Below are positions 1 through 8,486 of a stretch of DNA of 64,000 nucleotides, piece by piece. Position 1 is the stretch's first letter. Each line of letters starts with the position of its first letter. The notes under the pieces are model-generated. The model searched no databases, was not told the DNA's origin, and saw nothing but the letters and a program-made list of their open reading frames with translations. The stretch is from contig CAYPOD010000003.1 of NCBI GenBank assembly GCA_964412375.1, positions 62,001-126,000 of the forward strand, written 5' to 3'. The DNA is from CADEDV01 sp964412375. Its GTDB lineage: Bacteria > Bacteroidota > Bacteroidia > Chitinophagales > Chitinophagaceae. The translations under genes and the position numbers were made by a program.

Positions 1-657
1 TACCAGCCGGCAGAGCAAACCTACCGGCTCACAAGAGGATTGCTGGAAGTGTGTAACGAATTCAATCAACCGGTGGGCATATTGACCAAAAACTCCTGGA
101 TATTAAAAGACAAAGATGTGCTGCAGGACATGGCAAAGAAGAAAATTGTTTCTGCCATGGTATCTATTACATCCTTCAACGAAGACCTGAGAAGAGTGAT
201 GGAGCCGCGGACCACAACAGCAAAGCAAAAACTCAAAGTGATCAATGAACTCAGCAGCGTCGGTGTCCGCATGGGCATCATGATGGGGCCGATGATACCC
301 GGCCTGAACGAACATGAGATGCAACGCATCATGAAAGCGGCGAGAGATAATGGTGCCACTTTCACCGCTTATACTTTTATCCGGTTGAATGGCGCTATCA
401 AATTCCTGTTTCATGACTGGCTCTATAAAAATTTTCCTGACCGGGCCGATAGGGTCTGGCATAATATCGAGAACAGCCATGACGGTAAAGTGAACGATAC
501 CCGCTGGAATGTACGGATGCGGGGCGAAGGACCGATTGCTCAACTGGTGGCGCAACAATATAAAAAGTATGGCAAGCTCTATGGCATGAATGCAGAAGAG
601 TGGAGCCTGGACCGGTCGCTTTTCAGGAGGCCGGGGGAGCAGGGAAGGTTATTCTGA
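1..657 (+). CDS. Radical SAM protein, PA0069 family (5' end outside window)
   Basis: The reading frame is open from base 1 and ends at TGA 655-657, so only the C-terminal part (about 218 residues) is present. The frame reads through 'TYRLTRGLLEVC' and 'VGILTKNSWILKDKDVL', followed by 'PRTTTAKQKLKVINELSSVGV' broken here as PRTTTAKQ and GVRMGIMMGPMIPGLN. These match the second half of the PA0069/Rv2578c-type radical SAM family as I know it. The CxxxCxxC iron-sulphur motif would lie upstream, outside the window. The substrate of this family is not known to me. The stop overlaps the end of the convergent META-domain gene by 9 bp. An apparent TTG start at 40 is internal and should not be taken as the real start. 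Confidence 0.85.
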   Translation, partial: YQPAEQTYRLTRGLLEVCNEFNQPVGILTKNSWILKDKDVLQDMAKKKIVSAMVSITSFNEDLRRVMEPRTTTAKQKLKVINELSSVGVRMGIMMGPMIPGLNEHEMQRIMKAARDNGATFTAYTFIRLNGAIKFLFHDWLYKNFPDRADRVWHNIENSHDGKVNDTRWNVRMRGEGPIAQLVAQQYKKYGKLYGMNAEEWSLDRSLFRRPGEQGRLF

Positions 658-1065
658 CTCAAACTCCAGCAACACATCTTTTCCATTCAGCAGTACCAAT
701 GCTTTATCTTTTACTTCAAACCTGTTCACTTTTTGCAGCAACGAAAAGAAACTGTCTTCGGTTTGCTGCACCCCATCACAATACATCTTGGTGGAAAATA
801 GCTGGCTGATGGATATGGAATCTCCCACAACAGCAAATGACCCGCCAAAACTGTTGCAGCTTCCGTTGCCTCCGGCACTTTTCCTTTCTTCATCAAATTT
901 GATAAAGGCTTTCTTCATTGTTATTTCCTGAACACCGGTTGGGTTATGAAGCCTGGTCAGCATCCATTTGGTATTATAAAAATCATTTTTCGGGTTTTCC
1001 CTTGGTTTAACCACAAAAGCCATGAGCAGGATAGCTGCAAGAACGATTATCAGTGTTTTTTCCAT
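649..1065 (-). CDS. META domain-containing (HslJ-like) secreted or anchored protein
   Basis: A 138-residue protein when started at ATG 1063-1065 (MEKTLIIVL). An in-frame upstream ATG at 1110 would add 15 residues that disrupt the N-terminal hydrophobic stretch, so the shorter start is preferred. Residues 4-19 form a hydrophobic signal or membrane anchor. The rest has META/HslJ features: an NTKW segment, the loop GNGSCNSFGG, and STKMYC, which give a conserved cysteine pair. META-domain proteins are small periplasmic or surface beta proteins, linked in E. coli (HslJ) to novobiocin resistance; the role here is unknown. The gene is convergent with, and overlaps by 9 bp, the radical SAM gene. Confidence 0.8.
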   Translation of the reverse strand: MEKTLIIVLAAILLMAFVVKPRENPKNDFYNTKWMLTRLHNPTGVQEITMKKAFIKFDEERKSAGGNGSCNSFGGSFAVVGDSISISQLFSTKMYCDGVQQTEDSFFSLLQKVNRFEVKDKALVLLNGKDVLLEFESE

Positions 1066-1199
1066 GATCTTTTTTTTATACAGGGTCAGGATGCAGAAAG
1101 AAGTTTCCATACATACAGAAGTTGGTTGTTTTTGTTGCCAAAAAATTTCTTTATGTAATCCTTAACAAGTCGTTTTCCGGAAGAATCTATGTTTTAATA

Positions 1200-2573
1200 T
1201 TACAGACCTACCTGCAATCCAATATTCAAACCGGCCTGTATGCCCTCAGGCCGGAGCTGCGGATTGATGTAGCCATCATAAATATTTTTTCTATAGATCA
1301 CATGCAAGCCGCCGGTAAGCATTGTCCGGAAGCTGATAAAGTAATTCAACGTTCCTGATGCAAGAATGGAGCTGTAAAAATTACCTGTAACAACTGCATT
1401 GTCCTGGTATCCTGTTTCAGTTTCAATGCCCAGTGATACCATGGTTCTCGTGTTTGGATAAATGGCATGCTCATAGAAAAGCCGGACACCAGCTTTTTTT
1501 ACTTCGGTTTGTGTTTCTGCAGAACTGGTCGGTATGCCGTTAATAAAGGAATACTGTGATTGCTCGTTGTCAAAATATTCAAACAAGGCCGTTGCCCCAA
1601 AATTATCCTGGTGTTTCAGGTTGATGGGTTTATGCCTGCTGATACCAACCTCTGCCCTGAAAACCTTTGTTCTTCCGTTTGATTCATTTTTTGTGGATGG
1701 CAATGTGTTGCTGTTATCAGTATCATAGTGGTAAATGGCTGGATTAATCCGAGCAAATAATTGAGTACCTGAAAAGCGACCATTGTTGATAGCAAAGAAT
1801 AAAATATCATTTAATGCGGAAAAATAATCAATGTCATTTTCGGATATAAGGTTCTTATCCTTAAAAAACTGATCAACTGTTTTGAGAATAAAGCGGGTTC
1901 TTCTCCGGGCATCGAGTATTCGGGTGTTATTTGCTGTGGTTACAGTGCGGCCAAGCTCATGAAGTTCAGTATCGGATAATGATCTTGTCAATTTTCCTTC
2001 CTCCTGTAAGGTTTTATACAGCCACAGAGCATTTTGCATATCTCTTACATTTTCCAGTCGCCCGGTGCCGATGCCAGCCTCTAATGAAGCAGAATAATTA
2101 TTGTTGGCAAACCGGTATGTATTGATAGTCGGGTCAATGCTTTTGTTCTTACCCCTGGCCAGGCTACCTGTCAGGTTGCCTCCCAGCATTGCAAAGAAGT
2201 TTTTGTTAAACCATGTATTGGAAAGACTTACTAATGATGAACCGGAAATGTTGCTCCCCCTGCCTTCAGATAAAGGTCCTTTGTACTTACTGCTGCCCGA
2301 ATTTGTTCCGGTGCTGGCCAAAAAGGTCCTGTAAATCCTGTCGGTACTTTTTAGCTCGTAATAATCAGCGCCTGCAAAACCTGAAATGAAATGTGAAGTG
2401 CTTTTGCCGGTACTATGTTTCAGGTCTTCTGTATTCCCGCCGCTTCCAGCCGAAATGTTTATTGCCCTGAATTTATTAATCCTGAATTTAAAATTTCTCA
2501 ATACGGAATCTTGTTGGCTGAAAATGGTAGCAGAAAAGAATAATAGTAATACACTGAGTAGATATTTTCTCAT
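1200..2573 (-). CDS. Secreted protein of unknown function, probably outer membrane beta-barrel
   Basis: A 457-residue protein starting at ATG 2571-2573. Residues 1-19 are a clear signal peptide (MRKYLLSVLLLFFSATIFS, then QQ). The body alternates polar and hydrophobic residues with many Tyr, Asn, Gly and Ser, and repeated strands such as 'GATALFEYFDN', 'AGVRLFYEHAIYP' and 'GLNIGLQVGL' at the C-terminus. This suggests a beta-barrel in the outer membrane, which is inference. A central region (about residues 160-260) is more helical and charged. I do not recognise a named family. It is a single gene with 121-134 bp on either side. A neighbouring function cannot be inferred. Confidence 0.6.
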   Translation of the reverse strand: MRKYLLSVLLLFFSATIFSQQDSVLRNFKFRINKFRAINISAGSGGNTEDLKHSTGKSTSHFISGFAGADYYELKSTDRIYRTFLASTGTNSGSSKYKGPLSEGRGSNISGSSLVSLSNTWFNKNFFAMLGGNLTGSLARGKNKSIDPTINTYRFANNNYSASLEAGIGTGRLENVRDMQNALWLYKTLQEEGKLTRSLSDTELHELGRTVTTANNTRILDARRRTRFILKTVDQFFKDKNLISENDIDYFSALNDILFFAINNGRFSGTQLFARINPAIYHYDTDNSNTLPSTKNESNGRTKVFRAEVGISRHKPINLKHQDNFGATALFEYFDNEQSQYSFINGIPTSSAETQTEVKKAGVRLFYEHAIYPNTRTMVSLGIETETGYQDNAVVTGNFYSSILASGTLNYFISFRTMLTGGLHVIYRKNIYDGYINPQLRPEGIQAGLNIGLQVGL

Positions 2574-2694
2574 TGGTAGTTGTTTTGTTGCCCGAATGTA
2601 AATGCCGGAAATAAAAATTGATGTTAAAGCAAAAGCTTGCTTTGTTAACGAAAAACCAATCTGATTTTTGGAATAGATACCCGTAGAAATTTTA

Positions 2695-3864
2695 TCAGAC
2701 TTTCACATAGATCTTTTTCTTATCCATCCACCAGCAGATGAACCACATGAAAGTGATCACACAAAGAGCATAGAGCAGTGAGCCGTTCTCCGGTGCGCCG
2801 GGTGTATGTACCAGTACTTTTTTATAGAGCCAGTTCCACGGACTGATATAGGTCATCACTCCCTTATCATTCAGCCCGTCGGGAATGCGAATAAGGGCAA
2901 GGCCTTTTGGTAAAAAAGCACTCAGTGCAAAAACAAACAGTGCATTCTTCCCAAACACATCGAAGAACCTGGCCAGCCCGCCTTTGATGTTTTTGAATTC
3001 GATCATGTAGATCATTGTGGCGATGGTGATGATGGCAAGACCCGTGGTATAAACAACATAAGAACTGGTCCATATCTTTTTGTTGATGGGGAAGACCATA
3101 TCCCAGCAAAAACCGGTGACCAGCATAGCCACCCCGGCCACAAATAAACCGGTGACCATTTCAAAATTCTTTCCCTTTGTTTGAATATAGTTTCCCACCA
3201 TATAGCCAAATATTACCTGGACGATGGCAGGCAAAGTACTCATCAGTCCCTCCGGGTCAAAAGGAATGCCTTCTCCTTTATACAAATGCGCTACGCCAAG
3301 AATTTTTTTATCTATGTCAGTACCAAACCAGCCCTTCAGGCTATACGGATCGGCAGGATTGCCAATATAGCAGATCAGCCAATAAAGAAGCAAAAAGATC
3401 AGCCCGGTATAAAAAGCTTTCCTGGGTTTTAGATAGTAAGCAATAACCGCAGCAAAGAAATAGCAGATAGCGATACGCTGTAGAACACCAAGGATTCTTA
3501 CGCCACTGTCAGCGTTGGCAGGATCCACCCAATGACGAAAGACCAATTCTCCGTCCTGCCATCTTGAAAAAGGCCACCAGTTTAAAAACAGCCCTATTAA
3601 AAAGATCAGCAAGGTTCTTTTGATCACTTTTTTCCAAAACACCGCATCTCCCCCAGCTTCTAAACGGGGCATCACAAATGCCATCGCATTACCCACAGCA
3701 AAAAGAAAAAAAGGAAAAACCAGGTCTGTTGGTGTGAGTCCGTGCCAGGGTGCATGTTCCAGCGGATCATAGATGTGTGACCAGGATCCTGGATTATTTA
3801 CCAGGATCATCAGGCAAACAGTGGCGCCGCGGAAAACATCGAGGGAGTAAAAGCGTTGGTTCAA
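2695..3864 (-). CDS. DUF5009/HGSNAT-like multi-pass acyltransferase
   Basis: A 389-residue integral membrane protein with about ten hydrophobic segments. The N-terminus 'RFYSLDVFRGATVCLMILVNN' (given in pieces: LDVFRG, MILVNNPG) and the downstream 'APWHGLTPTDLVFPFFLF' are hallmarks of the COG4299/DUF5009 family, related to human heparan-alpha-glucosaminide N-acetyltransferase and to NagX. Those proteins are thought to pass acetyl groups across the inner membrane to sugar amines. The length is normal. The specific acceptor sugar here is unknown. It diverges from the exopolysaccharide locus over about 100 bp, so it could belong to sugar metabolism in general and need not be part of that locus. 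Confidence 0.8.
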   Translation of the reverse strand: MNQRFYSLDVFRGATVCLMILVNNPGSWSHIYDPLEHAPWHGLTPTDLVFPFFLFAVGNAMAFVMPRLEAGGDAVFWKKVIKRTLLIFLIGLFLNWWPFSRWQDGELVFRHWVDPANADSGVRILGVLQRIAICYFFAAVIAYYLKPRKAFYTGLIFLLLYWLICYIGNPADPYSLKGWFGTDIDKKILGVAHLYKGEGIPFDPEGLMSTLPAIVQVIFGYMVGNYIQTKGKNFEMVTGLFVAGVAMLVTGFCWDMVFPINKKIWTSSYVVYTTGLAIITIATMIYMIEFKNIKGGLARFFDVFGKNALFVFALSAFLPKGLALIRIPDGLNDKGVMTYISPWNWLYKKVLVHTPGAPENGSLLYALCVITFMWFICWWMDKKKIYVKV

Positions 3865-3967
3865 GCAACCAGATTTAATGACTAAATGTAGGAAATTCAG
3901 TCAGGGTTGCCAATTCTTTGCCTGTAAATCCAGGTAGTGTTTCTGTCAAATGAATTATTTTGCAGCT

Positions 3968-4549
3968 ATGGAAAGCAGCGGCTTTTTTGTTCATCCTAGT
4001 TCCGTCATAGACAAGGGCGCCACTATCGGCGATGGCACAAAAGTCTGGCATTTTTGCCACCTGATGCCGGCATGCAAAGTGGGTGAACGTTGTATCATCG
4101 GCCAGAATGTTTATATCGATAATAATGTAATTATCGGAAACGGGGTAAAGATCCAGAACAATGTGTCTGTATATAATGGAGTGGTGATTGAAGATGATGT
4201 TTTTCTCGGCCCATCGATGGTTTTCACCAATGTCATCAATCCCCGCAGCTTTATTGAAAGAAAAGAAGAATTCAAAAAAACCTTTGTCCGTAAAGGAGCT
4301 ACGATCGGCGCCAATGCTACCATACTATGCGGTGTAGAAATTGGCTCCTATGCCATGATCGGGGCCGGAACGATGGTAGTAAAGAATGTTCCTCCCCATG
4401 CTCTTATAGTTGGAAATCCGGCTCAGCAGATCGGCTGGGTAAGCCGGGCGGGTCATACGCTTGACTTTAATGCCGAAGGCATAGCAATTTGTCCGCAGGA
4501 GGGGGTAAAATACAAGTTACAGAACGATTGGGTTTCCCCGGTCAGATAG
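3968..4549 (+). CDS. Left-handed beta-helix sugar N-acetyltransferase (WbpD/WlbB/QdtC-like)
   Basis: A 193-residue protein from ATG 3968 (MESSGFFVHPSS). An in-frame ATG at 3950 would add six residues. Hexapeptide repeats run from about residue 9 to 95 and again from 110 to 155 (VIDKGATIGDGTKVWHF, IIGQNVYIDNN, VRKGATIGANATI), ending with 'HALIVGNPAQQIGWVS'. This layout is typical of acetyltransferases that act on 3-amino sugars linked to UDP or dTDP (WbpD/WlbB, QdtC). No matching 3-aminotransferase was identified here, so the substrate is open. It is the first + strand gene before the UpxY promoter, and may belong to the exopolysaccharide locus or be a separate short unit. Confidence 0.8.
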   Translation: MESSGFFVHPSSVIDKGATIGDGTKVWHFCHLMPACKVGERCIIGQNVYIDNNVIIGNGVKIQNNVSVYNGVVIEDDVFLGPSMVFTNVINPRSFIERKEEFKKTFVRKGATIGANATILCGVEIGSYAMIGAGTMVVKNVPPHALIVGNPAQQIGWVSRAGHTLDFNAEGIAICPQEGVKYKLQNDWVSPVR

Positions 4550-4576
4550 TTATCAACTTATGGGAATAATTCGCTC

Positions 4577-4592
4577 AAAATCCGAGGATTTT
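4577..4592. other. AT-rich inverted repeat between acetyltransferase gene and UpxY
   Basis: AAAATCC (4577-4583) and GGATTTT (4586-4592) form a tight hairpin 28 bp after the acetyltransferase stop. It could be a weak terminator or an operator just upstream of the UpxY promoter; a T tract typical of strong terminators is missing. Confidence 0.35.
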
Positions 4593-4597
4593 ACCTT

Positions 4598-4628
4598 GTT
4601 GTGACTCCCATTCTTCCCATTATATTTG
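4598..4628 (+). promoter_or_regulatory. Predicted Bacteroidota-type promoter for the exopolysaccharide locus
   Basis: GTTG at 4598-4601 (-33 element), a 19-bp spacer, and TATATTTG at 4621-4628, a full match to the -7 consensus TAnnTTTG known for Bacteroidota housekeeping sigma factors. Transcription would start near 4634 and leave a leader of about 75 nt before the UpxY start. It would drive UpxY and the long + strand gene series. Position and spacing fit; no experimental data are available. Confidence 0.55.
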
Positions 4629-4707
4629 CAAGCAAATAGAAATCAGCCACAGGCTGTTCAAAAGGTTCAATTTCAATGAAAACCGGTCAGATTGCAGAAA
4701 TGCATAT

Positions 4708-5244
4708 GTGACTGAGGTGGCGAAGCCGTCAGCAAACGTTCTTATTGTGACAAAAAAATGGTATGCGGTCTATACCCGTCCTCGCTGGGAAAAAAAGGTT
4801 AACCAGTTGCTGCGTGAAAAAGGAACAGAAAGCTATTGCCCGCTAAATAAAGTACGGCGCAGGTGGAGCGACAGGTTGAAGGTGGTGGAAGAGCCATTGT
4901 TCAAATCATATGTTTTTGTCAAGATCACCGACGAAGACAGGACAAGGGTTAGAATGACACCTGGGGTTATCAATTTTGTGTATTGGAACGGGAAGCCGGC
5001 AGCGATCAGGGAAAAGGAGATAGGCAGCATCCGCCGTTTTTTAGATGAATATGATGAAGTGGAAGTCAGACCCATGAATGTTTTGATTAATGAAAGGGTA
5101 AAGATCATGGCAGGCCCGCTGATGGACAAAGAAGGAAAAGTGTTGTCTGTACGGCGCAAAATGGTGAAGGTGGCTATTGATAGTCTTGGATATATCCTCG
5201 TTGCTCATATTGAAAGAAGTAAACTAACTTCGGCCCGGCCCTGA
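4708..5244 (+). CDS. UpxY-type transcription antiterminator (NusG-like)
   Basis: A 178-residue NusG paralogue. The NGN domain covers about residues 17-112, with 'KKWYAVYTRPRWEKKV' at its start, 'CPLNKVRRRWSDR' and 'PLFKSYVFVKI'. A KOW-like segment follows at about 128-175 (NERVKIMAGPLMDKEGKV). In Bacteroides, UpxY proteins are encoded first in capsule operons and prevent early termination in their long untranslated leaders; the same role is inferred here from the position ahead of wza/wzc-like genes. The start used is GTG 4708. A second in-frame GTG at 4747 would begin MTKKWYAVY and is also plausible, since it fits the usual family N-terminus. Confidence 0.88.
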   Translation: MTEVAKPSANVLIVTKKWYAVYTRPRWEKKVNQLLREKGTESYCPLNKVRRRWSDRLKVVEEPLFKSYVFVKITDEDRTRVRMTPGVINFVYWNGKPAAIREKEIGSIRRFLDEYDEVEVRPMNVLINERVKIMAGPLMDKEGKVLSVRRKMVKVAIDSLGYILVAHIERSKLTSARP

Positions 5245-5302
5245 AAGCATGGTTTAATAGTATAGCTATTTTGTTCTACCTTATCATAATAAATAAACCT
5301 GA

Positions 5303-6079
5303 ATGAGAAAAATCCTGCGATTCATTTTGTTGCTGGTTTTCCCTGTCATTGTCATTTCCTGCGGCACACAAAAAAAACTGCCGCCTTATTATCTCGATAA
5401 TGTTAGCGACACTTCTATAAACGGCCAGGTAGTGATTCCTGATCTGAGGATACAAAAGAACGATCTGTTGTCTATACAGGTGTATAGTGCTGCTACAAGA
5501 CCTGAAGCGGATGCCTTATATAATTTACCTACAGTCGCAAGTACTGGCCAGATTACGGGTGGCTTTCTTGTTGATGGTAAAGGAAATATTGAATACCCAA
5601 GACTAGGCACTATCCGGGCAGAAGGTCTTACAAAAGAGCAACTGGCTGATGCAATTAGAAAGAAGCTGACAGAACCCGTTGAGTTGCTGAAAGACCCTTC
5701 CGTCATAATACGTTTCTTAAACTACAGGATCACCATTCTTGGACAAGTGGCACGGGAGGGGCAGATCAATGTAACCAGCGAAAAGCTCAATATACTCGAA
5801 GCTTTGGGGCTTGCCGGTGGTATCACCGATTACGGCAAAAAGGACAAAGTGAAAATTATCCGGGAAACAGATGGAAACAGGGATATTGGATATATTGACC
5901 TTTCTACCGATAGTCTTTTTCAATCACCCTATTATAACCTTGTTCAGAATGATGTGATAATTGTGGAACCGACCAAGCAAAAGGCCCGCATGGTAGATCA
6001 GACAATAGTTTCACAACGTATCAGCCTGGCTTTGGGAATTATCACCAGTGCTGCATTTATCTATAACATTTTCAGGTAA
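5303..6079 (+). CDS. Wza-like polysaccharide export outer membrane lipoprotein
   Basis: A 258-residue lipoprotein with signal peptide 1-19 and lipobox Cys20 (VISC). A polysaccharide export domain follows at about residues 48-135 (LRIQKNDLLSIQVYS, GGFLVDGKGNIEYPRLG), then an SLBB domain at about 143-225 (ITILGQVAREGQINV, ILEALGLAGGITDYGKKDKV). A hydrophobic helix at the C-terminus (ALGIITSAAFIYNIF) may span the outer membrane. Wza-type proteins form the outer membrane channel through which capsule or exopolysaccharide leaves the cell and dock on Wzc. The Wzc-like gene follows after 20 bp, as expected for an export pair. Confidence 0.9.
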   Translation: MRKILRFILLLVFPVIVISCGTQKKLPPYYLDNVSDTSINGQVVIPDLRIQKNDLLSIQVYSAATRPEADALYNLPTVASTGQITGGFLVDGKGNIEYPRLGTIRAEGLTKEQLADAIRKKLTEPVELLKDPSVIIRFLNYRITILGQVAREGQINVTSEKLNILEALGLAGGITDYGKKDKVKIIRETDGNRDIGYIDLSTDSLFQSPYYNLVQNDVIIVEPTKQKARMVDQTIVSQRISLALGIITSAAFIYNIFR

Positions 6080-6099
6080 GCCGGGTATAAAACATAACG

Positions 6100-8484
6100 A
6101 TGCAAGATCAGATACATAGCGATAAAAGTGAACTCGGAGGTCTCAGCCTCAGAGATCTGTTTTATAAGTACATAAGATTTCTGCCATTTTTTGTTTTATC
6201 AGTAGCGATATTTCTTCTCCTCGCCTATGCCTACCTGAGGTATGCAACACCTATTTATAGTGCAGTGGGCACTATGTATATTAAAAGCGATAAACAGACC
6301 GGTGCTTCTGATAAGTTTGAAGATATTTTTGTCAACGACAGGGCACAGAATATCCAGAGTGAGATAGAAGTGCTGAAATCCAGGCCACTGATGGAGAGAG
6401 TGGTGCAGCGGTTGGGGTTGCAGTTCAGCTATTATGCCATAGGAAAATTCAAATCTCCCAACATATATAAACAGGGACCTTTTCTGATCAATGCCTTACA
6501 GATTGCTGATTCAACAAGATCGTTTAACCTGAAGGTAAAATTTATCAATGACAGGGAATTCACTGTAAACGATAGCCCGGAAAAGTTCAGCTACGGTCAG
6601 GTGTTCAAAAATCAGTATGGAATGTTTAGCCTTGAGCAAACACCTGCCGGGGCAATGGGAAAAGAATTCAATGTGTTGTGGCATCCGACCGAAGTAAAGG
6701 CAAGAGACTTAGCATCTGGTGTACAGGTACTTCCCAAAACACCCGGTACGGGCATCCTTGTTATTTCCCTGCAGGCTACCAATCCGCAGATGTGCGCTGA
6801 TGTTATTAATCAGCTAATGGAAGAATATAAATATTACAGTATAGAGGAGAAGAAAAGCTCTTCCGACTCTATACTGAAGTTCATAGATGCCCGCCTTCTT
6901 GAATATGGTGCTTCACTTGACAGCGCCCAACGGGATCTGAACAGGTTCCAGCAGGAGAATGATCTGATTGATGTGGATGCACAGTACAGTAATTTTTTCA
7001 AGGCTATTGAAGAAGCCGACAAAGGTATTGAAGAACAAAAGCAGCGTCTTAGTACGGTATTGATCTTACGGGATTATCTTACTGATAAGAGTAATGAATT
7101 CAATAAAGTGCCTACCTCTTTCCAGTTAGAAGATATAACACTTACTGAATTGGTTACCGGTTACAACACCCTCCAACTTGAAAGACAAAGACTGTTGGAA
7201 GGAAATGTTCCTCCGCAAAACCCATCTGTACTGGAGTATAACGGACAGATTGAAAAAGTACGAAGCAGCATTCTTGAGAACCTCAGGAATATAGAAATGA
7301 GGTATAATGTATTCCTGGATGGCATGAAAAGCAAAAATGTGACAGCCCAGACACAGATCAGAACTATGCCGTTTAAAGTCTCTGAGCTTTTGGAAAGGAA
7401 GGCTAGGGTTGAAAGCCTGCAAAATCTTTTTAAATATCTCCAGGAGAAAAAGGAAGAAACTTCCATTTCCAGGGCATCTACGATTTCCAGCTCGAGAACT
7501 GTTGACAAAGCCTTTTCTTCCCGAACCCCTGTAAAACCAAATAGAAGAGCTATTCAGCTTTTGGCTATTGCTATCGGTTTGGGTTTGCCTGCATTGATCA
7601 TTTTCATTGCAGAGATTTTAAATGATAAGATCACTACAAGAGCAGATGTAGAAAGGATCACCAAAGCCCCTGTACTTGGCGAAGTAGGTCACTCCTATTC
7701 AGAAAGTGTGCTTGTTGTGAATAAGGTTAACAGGAGCATGGTTGCTGAGCAGTTCCGCATCATTCGTTCAAACCTTCAGTATGTTTTAAGCAAGCAGGAT
7801 AAAGTAGCCATATTGGTTACCTCCTCATTCAGTGGTGAAGGAAAATCATTTGTGAGCACTAACATGGGTGCAGTAATGTCGCTGACCGGCAAGAAAACGA
7901 TCATCCTTGAATTTGATATTCGCAAACCAAAGATTATTTCTGGTTTGAATATGCAAAAAGGACCGGGCATAACCAGTTTTCTTGTAGGAAAAGAATCATT
8001 GGAGAACCTGGTAAGACCGGTTGAAAGTCATGAAAATCTTTTTGTGCTGGGCTGCGGACCAGTTCCCCCCAACCCGGCAGAATTATTATTGAGTGAAAGA
8101 ATGGACGAACTCTTTTCCTGGTTGAGAAGTAATTTCGATGTGGTAATTGTAGATACGGCACCGGTGGGAATGGTAGGAGATGCCATGACGTTAGGAAGGT
8201 TTGTTGACTGCACACTATATCTTGTCCGGCAACGCCACACATTCAAAAAGCAGATTTCACTCATTGATGACTTTTACCAGAATAACAAACTCCCAAAACT
8301 TTCTATAATCATCAATGATGTGAAACTCAAACCCGGCTATGGCTACTATGGTTATGGGCGATATGGTTATGGTTACGGATATGACTATGGAAGTTATTAC
8401 GAAGAAGAGCACCCACCCAAGTCGGTATTAGAAAGAATTATTTTATTCTTTGATCTTCGCCGTCTATTTAAAAAACGGAATTAA
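6100..8484 (+). CDS. Wzc-like polysaccharide co-polymerase and tyrosine autokinase
   Basis: A 794-residue inner membrane protein. A Wzz-type domain with a first membrane helix near residues 28-50 is followed by a large periplasmic coiled-coil region (about 240-460) and a second helix near 485-507. The cytoplasmic BY-kinase domain has Walker A SGEGKS at 578-583, the Walker A' segment EFDIRKP and Walker B VVIVDTAP with Asp685. The tail at 746-767 has 11 tyrosines in 22 residues, the expected autophosphorylation cluster. Wzc controls chain length and export with Wza, through cycles of phosphorylation; a CpsB-type phosphatase is encoded at the other end of the locus. The usual 'DxD' in Walker A' reads E-F-D here, a modest variation. 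Confidence 0.92.
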   Translation: MQDQIHSDKSELGGLSLRDLFYKYIRFLPFFVLSVAIFLLLAYAYLRYATPIYSAVGTMYIKSDKQTGASDKFEDIFVNDRAQNIQSEIEVLKSRPLMERVVQRLGLQFSYYAIGKFKSPNIYKQGPFLINALQIADSTRSFNLKVKFINDREFTVNDSPEKFSYGQVFKNQYGMFSLEQTPAGAMGKEFNVLWHPTEVKARDLASGVQVLPKTPGTGILVISLQATNPQMCADVINQLMEEYKYYSIEEKKSSSDSILKFIDARLLEYGASLDSAQRDLNRFQQENDLIDVDAQYSNFFKAIEEADKGIEEQKQRLSTVLILRDYLTDKSNEFNKVPTSFQLEDITLTELVTGYNTLQLERQRLLEGNVPPQNPSVLEYNGQIEKVRSSILENLRNIEMRYNVFLDGMKSKNVTAQTQIRTMPFKVSELLERKARVESLQNLFKYLQEKKEETSISRASTISSSRTVDKAFSSRTPVKPNRRAIQLLAIAIGLGLPALIIFIAEILNDKITTRADVERITKAPVLGEVGHSYSESVLVVNKVNRSMVAEQFRIIRSNLQYVLSKQDKVAILVTSSFSGEGKSFVSTNMGAVMSLTGKKTIILEFDIRKPKIISGLNMQKGPGITSFLVGKESLENLVRPVESHENLFVLGCGPVPPNPAELLLSERMDELFSWLRSNFDVVIVDTAPVGMVGDAMTLGRFVDCTLYLVRQRHTFKKQISLIDDFYQNNKLPKLSIIINDVKLKPGYGYYGYGRYGYGYGYDYGSYYEEEHPPKSVLERIILFFDLRRLFKKRN

Positions 8485-8486
8485 TA

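Noticed and set aside
103..558. 151-residue open frame on the - strand inside the radical SAM gene
   Set aside because: The + strand frame has clear family motifs; the - strand translation is rich in Cys, His and Arg with no recognisable motif, as expected for an antisense shadow.
3917..3962. Promoter-like TTTG and TATTTTG before the acetyltransferase gene at 3968
   Set aside because: The spacing is 35 bp rather than about 19, and the -7 element is one base short.
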